NCBI RefSeq assembly: GCF_016808095.1
Contig: NC_068977.1
Span: 23,151,364 to 23,215,363 of the forward strand
From: Vigna angularis
Taxonomy: Eukaryota; Streptophyta; Magnoliopsida; Fabales; Fabaceae
Reading direction: 5' to 3'
DNA: 64,000 bases
This document shows positions 43,955 to 56,604 of the stretch, in pieces. Made by a program: the position numbers and the translations under genes. The number at the start of each line of letters is the position of its first letter. The stretch's first letter is position 1. A model generated the notes under the pieces. That model was given only the letters and a program-made list of their open reading frames with translations, had not been told where the DNA came from and ran no database searches.

Positions 43955-44870
43955 TAATTGCGATTTTTCTTAATGGTACTGAATATGTAAATCATGAATT
44001 TCTTAATTTTTTGTCTCATAAAGGTATTGTTCATGAACTAACCTGTGTTAACATCTTTCAACAAAATGAGGTTGCTGAAAGAAAGAATTGTCATCTTCTT
44101 GAAGTAACTAGAGCTCTGCTTTTTCAAATGTCTGTTCCAAAAAATTACTAGGGAGAAACTATGTTAACTGTCACATATTTCATCAACAAGTTACCCACTC
44201 GTATCTTAAATGACATTAGTTCTATAGAGTTTCTATTGTCTTTTGTTCCTTCTTCCATAATAATGAGTCTACCTAGTTGAGTCTTTGGATGTGTTGTTTT
44301 TGTTCACTCTCATCATCCTAACTGTGGTAAATTAGATTCCAAAGCTCTAAAATGTGTCTTTATTGGGTATCATTCTAATAAAAAATGGTACAATTGTTAT
44401 CATCCTCAAAGTCGTCGTGTCTTTATCATCATGGATGTCACCTTTCATGAAACACAATCCTTTTATATTAGTCTACTACTTCAGGGGGAGAAAACACTTG
44501 AAGTGGATGAACTCTCCTTCTTGTCATTACCACGTTTGTCTTTGCAGGATGTCCAAGACCTCCGCAATGAAGCTACCATAGTCCATAGTGAGGAAGAAGA
44601 CAGATTTTTTGGCAACAAATATGAAAGAAGAAAACAACTCACTTCGACTCTCGAGCAAAAAAAATTGTCTAATCTAGAGGTGAGGATCCTTGAAGATATC
44701 AATGAGGAGGAGGTAAGTATTACTGAGGATTCACCCATTGCATTAAGGGAAGAAAATCATGTGCTAAATATCTTGTTTCTCAGTATGTTTGCACTAATAA
44801 TCTCTTTGATAAGCATAGAAGTTTTATTGATGCCACAAAAATTCCTACCTCAATCCAGGAGGCCATGAAA
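43955..44870 (+). pseudogene. Copia integrase remnant
   Basis: The frame reads NGTEYVNHEF, then VAERKNCHLLEVTRALLF, TYFINKLPTRIL, a KCVFIGYH motif and the C-terminal part, as in plant copia integrases. The motif normally read as SDNGTEY is FLNGTEY here, so one catalytic Asp is lost. There are stops near 44150 and 44278, and the frame shifts near 44430. The piece 44431-44868 is the variable linker before reverse transcriptase. Confidence 0.8.
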
Positions 44871-45720
44871 ATTGAATATTGGAATCAAGCCATGAAAGAA
44901 GAGATGAAATGCATTAGAAAGAAATTCAACTTGGGAGATTGTTGATAAGCCAAGAGACAAGAAGATAGTAGGGTGTAGATGGATATTCATAGTAAAATAT
45001 AAGACAGATGGGACAATAGAAAGATATAAAGCTAGATTGGTGGTAAAAGGATATACCCAAACGTATGGGATTGACTATGAGGAGACATTTGCCCCAGTGG
45101 CAAAGATGAATACAGTTCAAGTTATTCTCTCTTTGGTTGTCCATTTTGGATGGGAATTACACCAGCTAGATGTGAAGAATGTCTTTCTTCATGGAAATCT
45201 AGATGAGAAAGTGTACATGGAGATTCCCCCAGGTTTTGAAGTGAAAAATGAAAGAAACAAGGTATGCCTCCTGAAGAAAGCATTGTATGGTCTTAAGCAA
45301 TCCCCTAGAGTATGGTTTGGAAGATTTACAAAAGCAATGGTTTCCTTAGGATACAGACAAAGCCAAGGAGATCATACTTTATTCATAAAACACTCTTCTA
45401 CAGGTAAACTCACTCTATTACTTGTCTATGTGGATGATATGATTATTGCAGGAGATGATGAAACAAAAAATTGGCATTAAAAGATAAATTACCAGCTCAA
45501 TTTGAAATGAAAGACCTAGGAAAACTCAAATATTTTCTTGGAATAGAGGTTGCCTATTCCAAGAACGAAATTTTCATCTCCCAAAGGAAATATGTACTTG
45601 ATCTCCTCAAAGAAACATGATAGTTAGGATGTAGAACCTCAACAATTCCTATAGAACAGAATCACAGAATTGGAAGTGAAGAAAGTGCTCCCAATATTAG
45701 AGATTGGTAGGAAAATTGAT
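44868..45720 (+). pseudogene. Copia reverse transcriptase remnant
   Basis: It begins near WNQAMKEEMKCI and continues with the typical GCRWIFIVKYK, YKARLVVKGYTQTYGIDYEE, LDVKNVFLHGNLDEKVYME, LKKALYGLKQSPRVW and the catalytic YVDDMIIAG. The main open piece is 45037-45480. A frameshift near 45465 leads to FEMKDLGKLKYFLGIE, then a stop at 45618. The active-site YVDD is intact but the gene is split. Confidence 0.85.
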
Positions 45721-45832
45721 TTATCTATCACACACAAAACCAGACATTGCTTATGCTGTGAGTGTAGTGAGCTAATTTATGCATGATCCAAGAGAGAGAC
45801 ACATGCAAGAATTTGACAAAATTTTCTAATAC

Positions 45833-46366
45833 TTGAAGTCAAGTCCAGGAAAGAGGTTATTATTCAAAAGGGAAGACACATTGATTATGAAGATATATAC
45901 TGATACGGACTATGCAGATTCTATTACTGATAGAAAATCTACTTCTGGGTATTGTGTATTTCTTAGAGATAGTCTGGTAACGTGGAGAAGCAAAAAGCAA
46001 GATAGAGTATCTCGTTCTAGTACAAAAGCTGAATTTCGAGCCCTTGCTCGAGGAATGTGTGAAGGACTCTGGATGAAAATCATTTTGGATGATCTTAAAG
46101 TCAAAGTGGAGAACCCGATGGAACTATACTGTGACAATAAGTGTACTATGAGTATAGCCCATAATCCAGTACAACATGACAGAACTAAAAACATTGAAAT
46201 TGACAGACATTTAATCAAAGATAATCTTGACAGAGGATTTGTGATTACAACTCATATTCCTACAGAACATCAAATAACAAATATGTTTACAAAAGGGCTT
46301 CCTCCGGGTAGATTTCAAGATCTTGTAGGTAAATTGAAAATGATTGATATTCATTTACCCACTTGA
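45833..46366 (+). pseudogene. Copia RNase H domain remnant
   Basis: The frame reads YTDTDYADSITDRKSTSGYC, then WRSKKQDRVSRSSTKAEFRA, a YCDNKCTMSIAHNP strand and HIPTEHQITNMFTKGLP, ending at 46366 next to the polypurine tract. It is the most intact part of the element but is cut off from reverse transcriptase by upstream lesions. Confidence 0.85.
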
Positions 46367-46373
46367 TAGGGAG

Positions 46374-46551
46374 TGTTGTAATTAGAGAAAATATCTTTAG
46401 AATCTTCCTAATTAGAGAAAATAAATATATAATCTTTTATTTTATTTTGTTTTTCTAGTTTTCCTATTTCCTTTTTTAGGAGAATTAGAATATTACAAAT
46501 AATGAGAATGTATTTTTCATGATTGAGAATAATAAATTAGTTTTATTTTCA
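46374..46551 (+). repeat. Probable 3' LTR of the copia relic
   Basis: It starts with TGTTGTAATTAG right after the purine tract and plausibly ends in TTTTCA. No 5' LTR is available to confirm the boundary. Confidence 0.45.
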
Positions 46552-47487
46552 ACTATATAATTACTTGAATTGTGTACCTATATTTTGAAATGTGTTTCGT
46601 TTGCTATATATGCATATTTCTTTTATGAATTAGCTAACTCGTTATTATGTTTGTGTCCTTTTGTTGTTTTTTTCCTTTTGCAATAAATAACATTATTTTA
46701 TGTGAATACATGAATAATTAGGAATTGGTTAACAGAAGATGGTGCAACTCTCTAATCTTTAAATCAACATTTGAATTCTATTCTATATGTAAAGATATTA
46801 AACTTGCAAGTATAGTCGTTAAGGGTGTACACATCTCTTAACACAACATAACACAAGATATTGTAGGTTTAATTCTACTTAGACATTTCTAATACCGTGA
46901 GCTATTTATTGTAGGTTTAATTCCACTCAGACATTTATAATATAATACAGTGTGCTACGGTTTCATTTTTTAGAGAAAGTGTTTCAGGGCTCTCCATTAA
47001 ACTCCTCACACATTACATTATGCTCTTTCTTTTATTTATAGTGAACGGCCGGAATTAATAGATGCCAACCACTCACCTAAATATTTTAAAAATAAATTAT
47101 TCTTTAATAATAAATATATTAAAATTATAATAGAAATTTTTTAATAAAAATTAAAATGTATCTAACACATTAAAATAAGTAATTATTTATTTATTTTAAA
47201 AGTCAACAAACTTTTAAAATAATTTTTAGAAATATATATCATGGATTAAATTGACTAATAATATAATTTGAATTTTACACATAATTTAGAATTTGGAGAT
47301 TGATATGAAAATTTTAAATTTAAGAAAACGAAAACTATATTTAGAAACTAAAATAATAATTTATTAGATATTAAATGATAGAGTTAAAATATATTTTTAT
47401 TTTTGTGTAAATCAGTTTAAAAAAAATTAAATAAATAAAATAATTTTCTGAAGAGAAATGTTTTTATATGATATTATAAACAATTTT

Positions 47488-47529
<42 letters not shown>

Positions 47530-48409
47530 TGTTAAAATAATATTATTATAAAAAATAAAAATTAAATATGTGTTTCTAAATTTTATTTTATTACTGATCA
47601 AATAATTATAAATCATGAAAAGATAAAATTAAAAATGAAAAAAGAATATAAAAAATTTATACTCTAAATATAAGTTATTTTTGAATAATTTATTAAATGA
47701 CAAATTAATTATAAGTTATAAAAGAATAAAATAAAAAAAATAGAATAAAAAAACAGGTTTAAAAATAAAATAAATAAATAAAAAGATAAAATAAATTTTA
47801 TGTACATATAATAACAAAATAAATATAGAAAAAATTAAAAATAAAATAAATAGATAAAAAGGTAAAATAATTTATATAGACATAACAACAAAATAAATAT
47901 AAATAAAAAATTAAAAATATTAAATGAATAAAATATTAACTTTTATCTACACATTGAATGCAACAATGAACGCGCTTATCTACACATGTTTCATATTCTT
48001 GGTAAAGATACGTAGTCAAATCTCTTGCAAATATTCAACATTGCAATTATGATAGTAAGTCCTTTTCTTCATCTCTTGTTTTCATACCAACCGTTTTCAT
48101 GTATATGCGCTCAGCTTTAACTTCCTCCAATAATTTTCTCAACACTTTTCATGCATATGTTTCCAGTCAAGTCAGCTATCATCTCCTATTGTACTGAAAC
48201 TGTTTCAAAGCCTCCTTCACGTTTCTTTGTATCATTTTATCAATCAAAATAACTGTGCATGCGGGAAATAATAAGAGACATTTGACCTTAGTTATCAAGA
48301 TTCTTATATAAAATATTAAAAAAATAATCTTTTTTTAACATTAAATCTTAAGATTCTGGATTACAAGTAATTTCTTAAGTTTTTGTACGAGTTTGTTTAG
48401 TGACAAATA
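46552..48409. other. AT-rich spacer upstream of RLP copy B
   Basis: No gene was seen. It contains a (TA)n run at about 47493-47524 and an A/T-rich low-complexity stretch at 47550-47930. The block directly before 48410 has no counterpart upstream of RLP copy A. Confidence 0.6.
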
Positions 48410-48654
48410 TTTCTTATGTTTTTTCATGAAAAATCCAAAAAGTGAATCTCAGAGTCATTGTTTGTTTAATAACCAGTTCAAATAGGTATAATATATCTAG
48501 CGTGAATATAAATCCTATGATTATGGGTTATTTGGGGGTCGAAAGTATTCAAAGATTCCAAGCAACTAGTCCAATTATTGGTGTGAAAACTCCTTTTCTA
48601 TTTACTGGCATGGAGCCCAACAAAAACTACCGGAAGCACTATACTCTACCAAAA

Positions 48655-48670
48655 CGCTTATATATATTCA
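48655..48670 (+). promoter_or_regulatory. Probable TATA box of RLP copy B
   Basis: The same TATATATATT tract as in copy A lies about 100 bp before the start codon at 48766. Confidence 0.45.
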
Positions 48671-48765
48671 ATCGTTTTGGTTTACACACTTCACAATTAA
48701 GAGTAGACCGATCAAATTCAAGGTCCTTGTTTTACTCTTAGGTATTTAGTATCACCAAAAAAGTA

Positions 48766-51700
48766 ATGACTACTTGTTTTCCTAAACTCTGTTGTGTACT
48801 TCTCCTCCTCTTGCTGCCTGCTGCAGAATCCATTCTCGGATTCAACAATACCGCAGAAATAAAGTGCATTGACAGGAAGAGACAAGCACTCCTTAACTTC
48901 AAACATGACCTCGTAGATGCTCATGACATGCTGTCTACATGGAGAGACGACGACAACAGTCGAGATTGTTGCAAGTGGAAAGGCATTCAATGCGACCCTC
49001 AAACAGGTCATGTAACCGTCCTTCGTCTCCGTGGTGGTTCGGATACACAATATTTGAGTGGTGCAGTCAATATCACTTCACTGTTTCCCTTGCAAAATAT
49101 TCAACGTTTGGATCTGAGCAAAAATGAATTTATAAAGAGTCACATCCCAGAACTCATGGGCTCACTTACCAACTTAAGATATCTCAATCTCTCCTATTCT
49201 GATTTTGGTGGTAATATTCCTACCCAACTTGGAAGCCTTACACATTTATTGTCTCTGGATTTAAGTCACAATTATCTTCTCCGTGGAGATATCCCTTATC
49301 AACTTGGAAGCCTTACAAATTTAAGGTATCTTGATCTCAGTCATAATAAACTTGATGGGAAAATCCCTTGTCAACTTGGAAATATGTCACAGTTGAGATA
49401 CCTTGGTCTCACTCGTAATTCATTTTCTGGAGCACTCCCTTTCCAGGTTGGGAATCTTCCTTACTTGCAAACTCTTGGACTTGGTGGTGATTTTGATGTC
49501 AAACCTAAGGATGCACACTGGCTGTCTAATCTCTCTTCTCTAACACATCTTGCCATCGATGGTTTACATAACCCTGACTGGTTGCATATGATTCATTATC
49601 CAAAGCTAGGAGAGTTGAGACTAGTTAACTGTTCTCTTTCAGATACCCATATTCAATCTCTGTTTTATTCACCTTCCAACTTTTCCAATTCTCTTACCAT
49701 CCTTGACCTTTCTTCTAATATGCTCACATCCTCAACATTTCAATTATTGTCTAACTTTCCTTCTCTTGTGATCCTTGATCTTTCCTATAATAAGATGACA
49801 TCATCGGTCTTTCAGGGTATTTTCAACTTCAGTTCAAAACTTCAAAATCTTTATTTGCGAAACTGTAGTCTTAGGGATGATAGTTTTCTCATGTCAGCTA
49901 TTTCAATTACGAATTCTTCGTCTTCTCTTGCCTCACTTGATCTCTCCTCAAATCTATTGAAATCATCATCCATATTTTACTGGCTCTTCAACTCCACTAC
50001 CAATCTTCGTAAACTTAAACTTAATGACAACATGTTGGAAGGTCCCATTCCAGATGGATTTGGGAAAGTAATGAACTCTCTTGAAGTTCTTGACCTCTAT
50101 GGGAACAAACTGCAAGGCGAGATTCCATCTTTCTTTGGGAACATGTGCACATTGCAGAGTTTAGACCTCTCAAACAACAAGTTGAGTGGGAACATTTCTA
50201 GCTTCATTCAAAATTCTTCATGGTGCAACAAACAAGTGTTTCAGAGTTTGTTTTTATCTGATAACCAGATTACCGGCATTCTACCTATGAGCATTGGATT
50301 GCTATCTGAGATGGAGTACTTGTATTTGGATGGAAATTGTTTGGAGGGTGATGTCACTGAATCCCATCTTTCAAAATTTTCCAAATTAAGGTTCTTATCT
50401 TTGTCAGATAACTCCTTATCTCTAAAAATAGTCCCTAACTGGGTTCCTCCTTTTCAAATAATAATCTTGGAACTAAGATCTTGCAAGTTGGGTCCTAGCT
50501 TTCCTAGTTGGCTCCAGACTCAACGCTCTTTATTTTATCTGGATATTTCAGAGAATAGGCTTAATGGTTCAGTACCAAAATGGTTTTGGAACAACTTGCA
50601 TAATGTGGAAAGGTTGTATATGTCTCAGAATAATCTCAGTGGAGCAATTCCTAATAATATATCATTGAAGCTTTTCAATAGACCGTCCATATTTCTGAAT
50701 TCAAATAATTTTGAAGGAAAAATTCCGCAATTTTTACTGCAAGCTTCAGACCTAAGGCTTTCTGATAATAAATTTTCTGATTTGTTTTCATTCATATGTG
50801 ACCAACGCACAGATGGAATGGCCACCTTGGATTTATCAAACAATCAATTGAAGGGACTACTCCCAGACTGTTGGAAATCTGTACATCAGTTATTCTTTCT
50901 TGATTTAAGCAACAATAAATTGACAGGGAAGATTCCTGTGTCCATGGGCAGCCTTGTTGAATTGGAAGTCTTGGTTTTACGAAACAATAACCTGACAGGT
51001 GAATTAGCTTCCACTTTGAAGAATTGCAGCAATTTAATTATGTTGGATGTGGCCGAAAATATGTTTTCTGGCCCAATACCATCATGGATAGGGGAAAATA
51101 TGCAACAATTGATAATATTGAACATGCGAGGGAATCACTTCTCTGGACATTTTCCAATTCAACTCTGTTATTTGAAGCGCATTCAATTCTTAGATCTTTC
51201 GAGAAATATGTTATCAAAAGGAATTCCATCTTGCTTAAAGAATTTGACTGCAATGACTGAAAAGAACATCAACACAAGTGATACTCTAAATCGTATATAT
51301 TCGATGAATATCACTTATTTTGAAATGTATGGCGTTTATAGTGAGAAAAATTACACCCTTAGCATAAGCTTGATGTGGAAAGGTGTGGAACAGGGGTTCA
51401 AAAATCCAGAGTTACAGCTTAAGATCATTGATATTTCAAGTAATAATTTAAGTGGTGAAATACCGAAGGAGATTGGATATTTGGTTGGGCTAGTTTCTCT
51501 GAATTTATACAGAAATAATCTGAGAGGAGAAATTCCTTGTGAGATTGGTAGTTTAAGATCACTAGAGTTCATCGATTTATCAAGAAATCATTTCAGTGGG
51601 AAAATTCCTTCTTCTCTTTCTGAAATTGACAGTCTGGGGAAACTAGACTTGTCACACAACTCTCTTTCAGGAAGAATTCCATCGGGAAGACACTTTGAAA

Positions 51701-51990
51701 CCTTTGATGGGTCTAGTTTTGAAGGAAACATTGATCTTTGTGGTAAACAACTCAATAAAAGTTGTCCTGGAGATGGAGATCAAACAATAATAAAGCTTTC
51801 AAAAGCTGAAGCAACCAATGATGACGAAGAGAGCTGTTTCTTTGAGGCATTATACATGAGCATGGGGATCGGATACTTCACTGGATTTTGGAGCTTAGTA
51901 GGGCCAATGCTACTTTGGCGTTCTTGGAGAAATGCTTATATGAGATTCCTAAATAAATTGACAGACAGTATATATGATCAGTTGTATTGA
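48766..51990 (+). CDS. LRR receptor-like protein, copy B, intact
   Basis: A single intronless frame of 1,074 residues encodes an EIX2/Cf/Ve-like receptor-like protein, expected at the plasma membrane with its LRRs outside. Order: signal peptide (about 1-23), LRRNT_2 (about 33-75, with CIDRKRQALLNFK and CCKWKGIQC), about 30 plant LRRs, an island domain rich in Tyr/Asn (about 845-880) followed by four more LRRs, a Cys-containing C-cap, an acidic stretch (DDEESCFFEAL), a transmembrane helix with GYFTG (about 1028-1050) and a short basic tail. There is no kinase domain. By family knowledge it would act with an adaptor kinase of the SOBIR1 type in immunity or development; the ligand is unknown. 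Length and all parts are usual for the family. Confidence 0.95.
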   Translation: MTTCFPKLCCVLLLLLLPAAESILGFNNTAEIKCIDRKRQALLNFKHDLVDAHDMLSTWRDDDNSRDCCKWKGIQCDPQTGHVTVLRLRGGSDTQYLSGAVNITSLFPLQNIQRLDLSKNEFIKSHIPELMGSLTNLRYLNLSYSDFGGNIPTQLGSLTHLLSLDLSHNYLLRGDIPYQLGSLTNLRYLDLSHNKLDGKIPCQLGNMSQLRYLGLTRNSFSGALPFQVGNLPYLQTLGLGGDFDVKPKDAHWLSNLSSLTHLAIDGLHNPDWLHMIHYPKLGELRLVNCSLSDTHIQSLFYSPSNFSNSLTILDLSSNMLTSSTFQLLSNFPSLVILDLSYNKMTSSVFQGIFNFSSKLQNLYLRNCSLRDDSFLMSAISITNSSSSLASLDLSSNLLKSSSIFYWLFNSTTNLRKLKLNDNMLEGPIPDGFGKVMNSLEVLDLYGNKLQGEIPSFFGNMCTLQSLDLSNNKLSGNISSFIQNSSWCNKQVFQSLFLSDNQITGILPMSIGLLSEMEYLYLDGNCLEGDVTESHLSKFSKLRFLSLSDNSLSLKIVPNWVPPFQIIILELRSCKLGPSFPSWLQTQRSLFYLDISENRLNGSVPKWFWNNLHNVERLYMSQNNLSGAIPNNISLKLFNRPSIFLNSNNFEGKIPQFLLQASDLRLSDNKFSDLFSFICDQRTDGMATLDLSNNQLKGLLPDCWKSVHQLFFLDLSNNKLTGKIPVSMGSLVELEVLVLRNNNLTGELASTLKNCSNLIMLDVAENMFSGPIPSWIGENMQQLIILNMRGNHFSGHFPIQLCYLKRIQFLDLSRNMLSKGIPSCLKNLTAMTEKNINTSDTLNRIYSMNITYFEMYGVYSEKNYTLSISLMWKGVEQGFKNPELQLKIIDISSNNLSGEIPKEIGYLVGLVSLNLYRNNLRGEIPCEIGSLRSLEFIDLSRNHFSGKIPSSLSEIDSLGKLDLSHNSLSGRIPSGRHFETFDGSSFEGNIDLCGKQLNKSCPGDGDQTIIKLSKAEATNDDEESCFFEALYMSMGIGYFTGFWSLVGPMLLWRSWRNAYMRFLNKLTDSIYDQLY

Positions 51991-52290
51991 ATGTGACGAG
52001 AAAAAGGTATGCGTGTATCTTCTCCTTTTTCAAATTCACGATTTATCTCATGTCTTGGTTGAATGTAGTATGTTATAGGGAAAAAAATATGGGTTCTTGA
52101 GCCAGAACATTTAGTACGTACTCTCTTTACTCCGTTATCCCCCATTTAACCTAATATTTAAGAATTAATACTTCAATTTAAATCATATATTTATATTATA
52201 TTTATGTTTAATATTTTAAAATCTTTTAAGATACATTATTGATATTTATTAATGAAATATTTAATATATTAAGCATAATATTTTTTATTA

Positions 52291-53759
52291 AAAATATTTT
52301 TTATTCTTTGTTTTATTCTTTCCATGCATCAAATGATTCCACAAATAAAAATCAAATACTTTTCTTTCTAAAATTATTTGATAAAACTTTAATTAGTTAA
52401 AAAAACAATAATAAAAATACCTATATTACCTAAAAATAAGCTTAAAAAAATGTTAATAACAATTATCAAACTACCCTAGACTTGAATTTTTCATGTTTCC
52501 ATGAAAGACAAAATTACTAAATAAGAAAAACTGTGGTTAACTTATTATAATAACACAAAAACAAATGACTTCCCAATCCTAACGAAACATCGAAAGAGAA
52601 CTTGTAACACCAAAACTCAAGATGGAACAACATCATATCTTTTATCAAAGTAAAATATAAGTATTATTTAGAAACAATTTAAATTTTATTACAAAGAAAA
52701 AACATAAATTCCCTATATAATAATATTTAATCAAATGTAATTATGGTGAGCCACAATGAATTATATAGGTGACCAATTCCCTGTTTAAATTAAATCACTT
52801 GGATGGTTTTTAATATGCTAATGAAAAACAACATGCTTAGATATTATATTAACTAAAGTTTAAAATTTAGTACTTAATTTATTTAATTATATAACAACCT
52901 AGAAATTATCTTAATAGCAATGGTGGATTTTATAAAAAGAGAACACTAAAATATTTTAATAATAAAAGGTTTAAATTATAAATAGATTTCTAATGATGGA
53001 AGTTTATTATATAAAAATCACTATTTACTTATAAAGATTTTCTAGAATTTTCTTTGTCTTTTCATTTTTTGAATTCGTCTCTAATATGTTTAACGAGATC
53101 TCTGTTGGATTTTGGATGGTTTTTAATATGCTAATGAAAAACAACATGCTTAGATATTATATTAACTAAAGTTTAAAATTTAGTACTTAATTTATTTAAT
53201 TATATAACAACCTAGAAATTATCTTAATAGCAATGGTGGATTTTATAAAAAGAGAACACTAAAATATTTTAATATAAAAGGTTTAAATTATAAATAGATT
53301 TCTAATAGCAGAAGTTAATTATATAAAAATCACTATTTACTTATAAAGATTTTCTAGAATTTTCTTTGTCTTTTCATTTTTTGAATTCGTCTCTAATATG
53401 TTTAACGAGATCTCTGTTGGATTCACAACAGAGAGGTTTACTGATGGAAACTCATCCAAGGAGCTAAAACATTAGCTATGACTAAGAGAATAGAAGGAGA
53501 AGAAAGATTTTAAAGAGTTCTTTTGTGGAAGATAGGATATTTGTCTTTCCTTTCTCTTAGCATTGTAAAAATATAAATAAGTCTTTTTTTATGTCTTGTA
53601 TTTAGGATGATCTTACATTTTGTTTAGGCTTGTATTTTTTGTCATTTTTGTTGAATAGCCTATGATTTAATTGATTATGTAAATGACCTAATCGATTGAA
53701 ACAAACAATATCCTACAAAGAGTGCAATTTTATGATTTAATTGATTATGTAAGTACTAC
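52291..53759. other. AT-rich spacer
   Basis: No gene was seen. It contains a 313-bp tandem duplication (52801-53423). The last 300 bp are T-rich and end at the next CACTA terminus. Confidence 0.6.
52801..53423. repeat. 313-bp tandem duplication
   Basis: 52801-53113 and 53114-53423 are nearly identical head-to-tail copies, both beginning GGATGGTTTTTAATATG and ending CTCTGTTGGATT. Only a few bases differ (for example GATGGAAG against GCAGAAG), so the duplication is recent. Confidence 0.93.
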
Positions 53760-54479
53760 CACTACAAAAATAGTAGATTTTAGGAGGGCTTAGTTTATGG
53801 GGGTTTAGAAACCCCTGAACGATTTAGGACGGTTTAGGATTAAAACCGCAATTACGTTTTTTTTTTAATTTTCTGGCTTACAGCAGAAGACGTTTCTAAA
53901 GTTTTATTTTATTTTAATGTATCTTTGTAAATAATACTTACCCCTGTCCTCGCGCCTTACATTTCTTCTACCTTCACTCATTTTCCCCAATTCTCTAATT
54001 TCTCCCAAATCCTAATTCTCTCCCTCCCCGCGCCTTCATTTTCCTGTATCACAATTATTTTCCCTCAAAACCCTTCTCCGCATCGTGCTGGTCTTCCATT
54101 GTTAGGGTTGAGCGACCATTGTTAGGGTTGAGCGAAGTGTCGAGGCGTCGAGGCATCTGTGGATTGAGCGAGGCTTCGAGGCAGCGTGGAGGCGCCTTAT
54201 TGTTCGTCGAGGTGCGTTCGGAATTCAACTATAGATTCGGTCTCGGAGTTCCTCGCATTTGCGGTTCACGCAGCTCAGAAATCTGGCGAGGTCATTCATT
54301 TTCTCTTCGTTCATTTTCACTCTACGCGTTTGTCTCCTGTACTTTACTCTATTGAACGCGTTCATTGATTTGATTGTGTCTAACTCTTGTATTTTATTGT
54401 TGTTGTTATCTCTCTATTTTTTCTTTGTGCCTTGTGTGAGCACTCTGCTTTTTGGCTGTGTGCGCCGGAAGGGTGAAAA

Positions 54480-56604
54480 ATGAGTCAAAATAAAGAGAAA
54501 GAGTTTGTTATTTTGTTAAGCCACCATGAGAAGGGGTTTTTAAGTTATTACATGAAGCCAACGAATAATGGTGAAAGAGAGATAAATTTAACAAGCTTGT
54601 AGAGGATAACCATAGTACATGAACAACTCCAATTGTGTCTCAGAGAAGTAACTAACTATATTAAAAGGTTTTGGTATCTTACAGATGTTATAGACAAAAC
54701 ACATGATTTTAGATTGATTGCAAATGATAAAATGTGATAATAAAAGCATAATTAAAACATAAAAATGAAAATTATCAAGTCCTTTTACATATATCTGAAC
54801 AAACTATCGATAAGAAGTTCGACTATAAAACATAAATGTTACTAGTCTGTCATATTGTAAAACATAGATTTCTTTCATATGTATTAAATTAATAAATGAA
54901 CACTTCCTTAACACTTAACCCAATCAGTGGAGGAGGCTGAATAATGCATTAGCACGACTATGCCATGTAACAAGTTTATAGTGATGGCTGACAAATAGGT
55001 TTTTAAGTTGAAAATAGTTTTATGTGTATAGACCAAAACCTTAACTGATCTAGTCGTGTGCATGTTAACATAACGAAATTAAAGCAGCCATGGCTACATG
55101 AGTGTTTCATAAACTCATTATACCATTATAGGTTGATATTAAATATAAGATAAACCAAACACACCAATTTCTGATGTTAAAGTCTGTCTTTTCTATTGGG
55201 AGACCAGACTTAGTCCAAGAGAAAAAAATAGTACGACATTATCTGTTTGAAATTGTTAAGATTATAGTGAATTCTCCTATTTAATGAATTTCAATTAGCT
55301 AGGTAATTCTAAATAATCTTATTCTGGAAAAATATTTGAAATAACCTGTTTGTGTAACTTTTAACGCCGTTGAAAAGAGAAGGAACACTTAAGCATTTGT
55401 TTTATTAGTGTATAATGTATAGGGACCTTTGTTGTTTATTTGACTGTTTTGCTTTCCTAAAGTTTAGCTGAAAGATCTCTCGATTTGTGTTGTCTTGTTC
55501 CATTTGTTCTTTCGACTTCAGGATTCCAGTAAAGTTGCTTCTCTTCAGTTTTAAGTTTGGTAGTGGGCGTGTCTGAAAAAACGGCTAGATATTAGCATGG
55601 GGAAGAAAAAATTCATCGATACTCAAATCAACAAATTTCCTATTCATTTCATTTTTAGTGTAATATTTGAAAATTGCAGAAACTCTTTTTGAAAGAAGGA
55701 AATTTAGAAAAAAAAAATTGTAATTTTTCCTCGTAGAATGGGTTCAAGAAAAAGAAAAACCTACACTTATTTTCATCAGTGGAGCAGTGAGATTGTGAGT
55801 TGAGTTGCCTTAGGCTTCAAAGACTATGATAAATGCTTCTCAATAAAAGCCATTACTCGTTTTTTAATGCTTAATTGGTGTTAGTGTCTATACTCACAAA
55901 TTGCTTCCAATTGCCTCTGCCCTAAGTGTTGGTCTTGATGCTTTAAGCTCTGAGAAAATAAAATGAACTAAAATTTCCGCAAGTATCAGAAGAGAAAGAG
56001 GTTAATTTTTGACTAAATGATTTTCGGAAGAATTGGTATTTGTTAAAAAAATAATATTGTCAAGATAACCAAGTGTATCATTATATAAGATGTTTTGATA
56101 ACAAAACAACCCCACCAAAGCATAGTTTCATTCGAACTAATTGTATTGATAGTTTTGATAGTCTACCACACAATTAATGTACATAAAACAGTTGCCAAAG
56201 CATATTATCTACCAGTGACTTTTGTGTACAAGTTTATTGTTGGATGATTAAATCATTTGAAATTAATGTTTGTTATATTTTCATTCTAGAATTATGTGTG
56301 GTATTTAAGTTTTTTTATGTGTAGTTATTGTTCGGTTAATTTAATTAATAGGTAGTTCTATTTAATGTTGCAGATCTTGATGTGGATATATACATTACTG
56401 ATAAATTTTAGTATCTACTTTATTAATTACAATTATTGATAAATTTTAGTATTTACTTGTTAATATTGATAAACCCATCATACTGCATAAAAAAGTTAAA
56501 ATTTATAACCAATTTAGTAAATTCATCTCATGTAGTGTATTTCGTTGAATATCGTCACTTATTCTAACCTTCCAATCCTCTTGGCATGAACAGAGGTCGT
56601 TGTA
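54480..56604 (+). other. Long leader/intron region of element 4
   Basis: AT-rich sequence without a supported gene, placed between the GC-richer leader (53930-54480) and the TNP2 start. It is probably first-intron sequence of the transposase transcript. Confidence 0.5.

Larger units (their letters stand above)
43950..46551 (+). mobile_element. Ty1/copia retrotransposon relic, 5'-truncated
   Basis: The pol order integrase, reverse transcriptase, RNase H is that of Ty1/copia. A polypurine tract (GATAGGGAG) and an LTR-like TGTTGTAATTAG follow. Gag, protease and the 5' LTR are missing, and there are several stops and frameshifts. Confidence 0.88.
48410..52290 (+). repeat. Segmental duplication, copy B (RLP-containing)
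   Basis: This is the partner of 45-3980 in direct orientation. The two upstream regions are nearly identical for about 350 bp, which makes the duplication recent compared with copy C. Confidence 0.9.
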
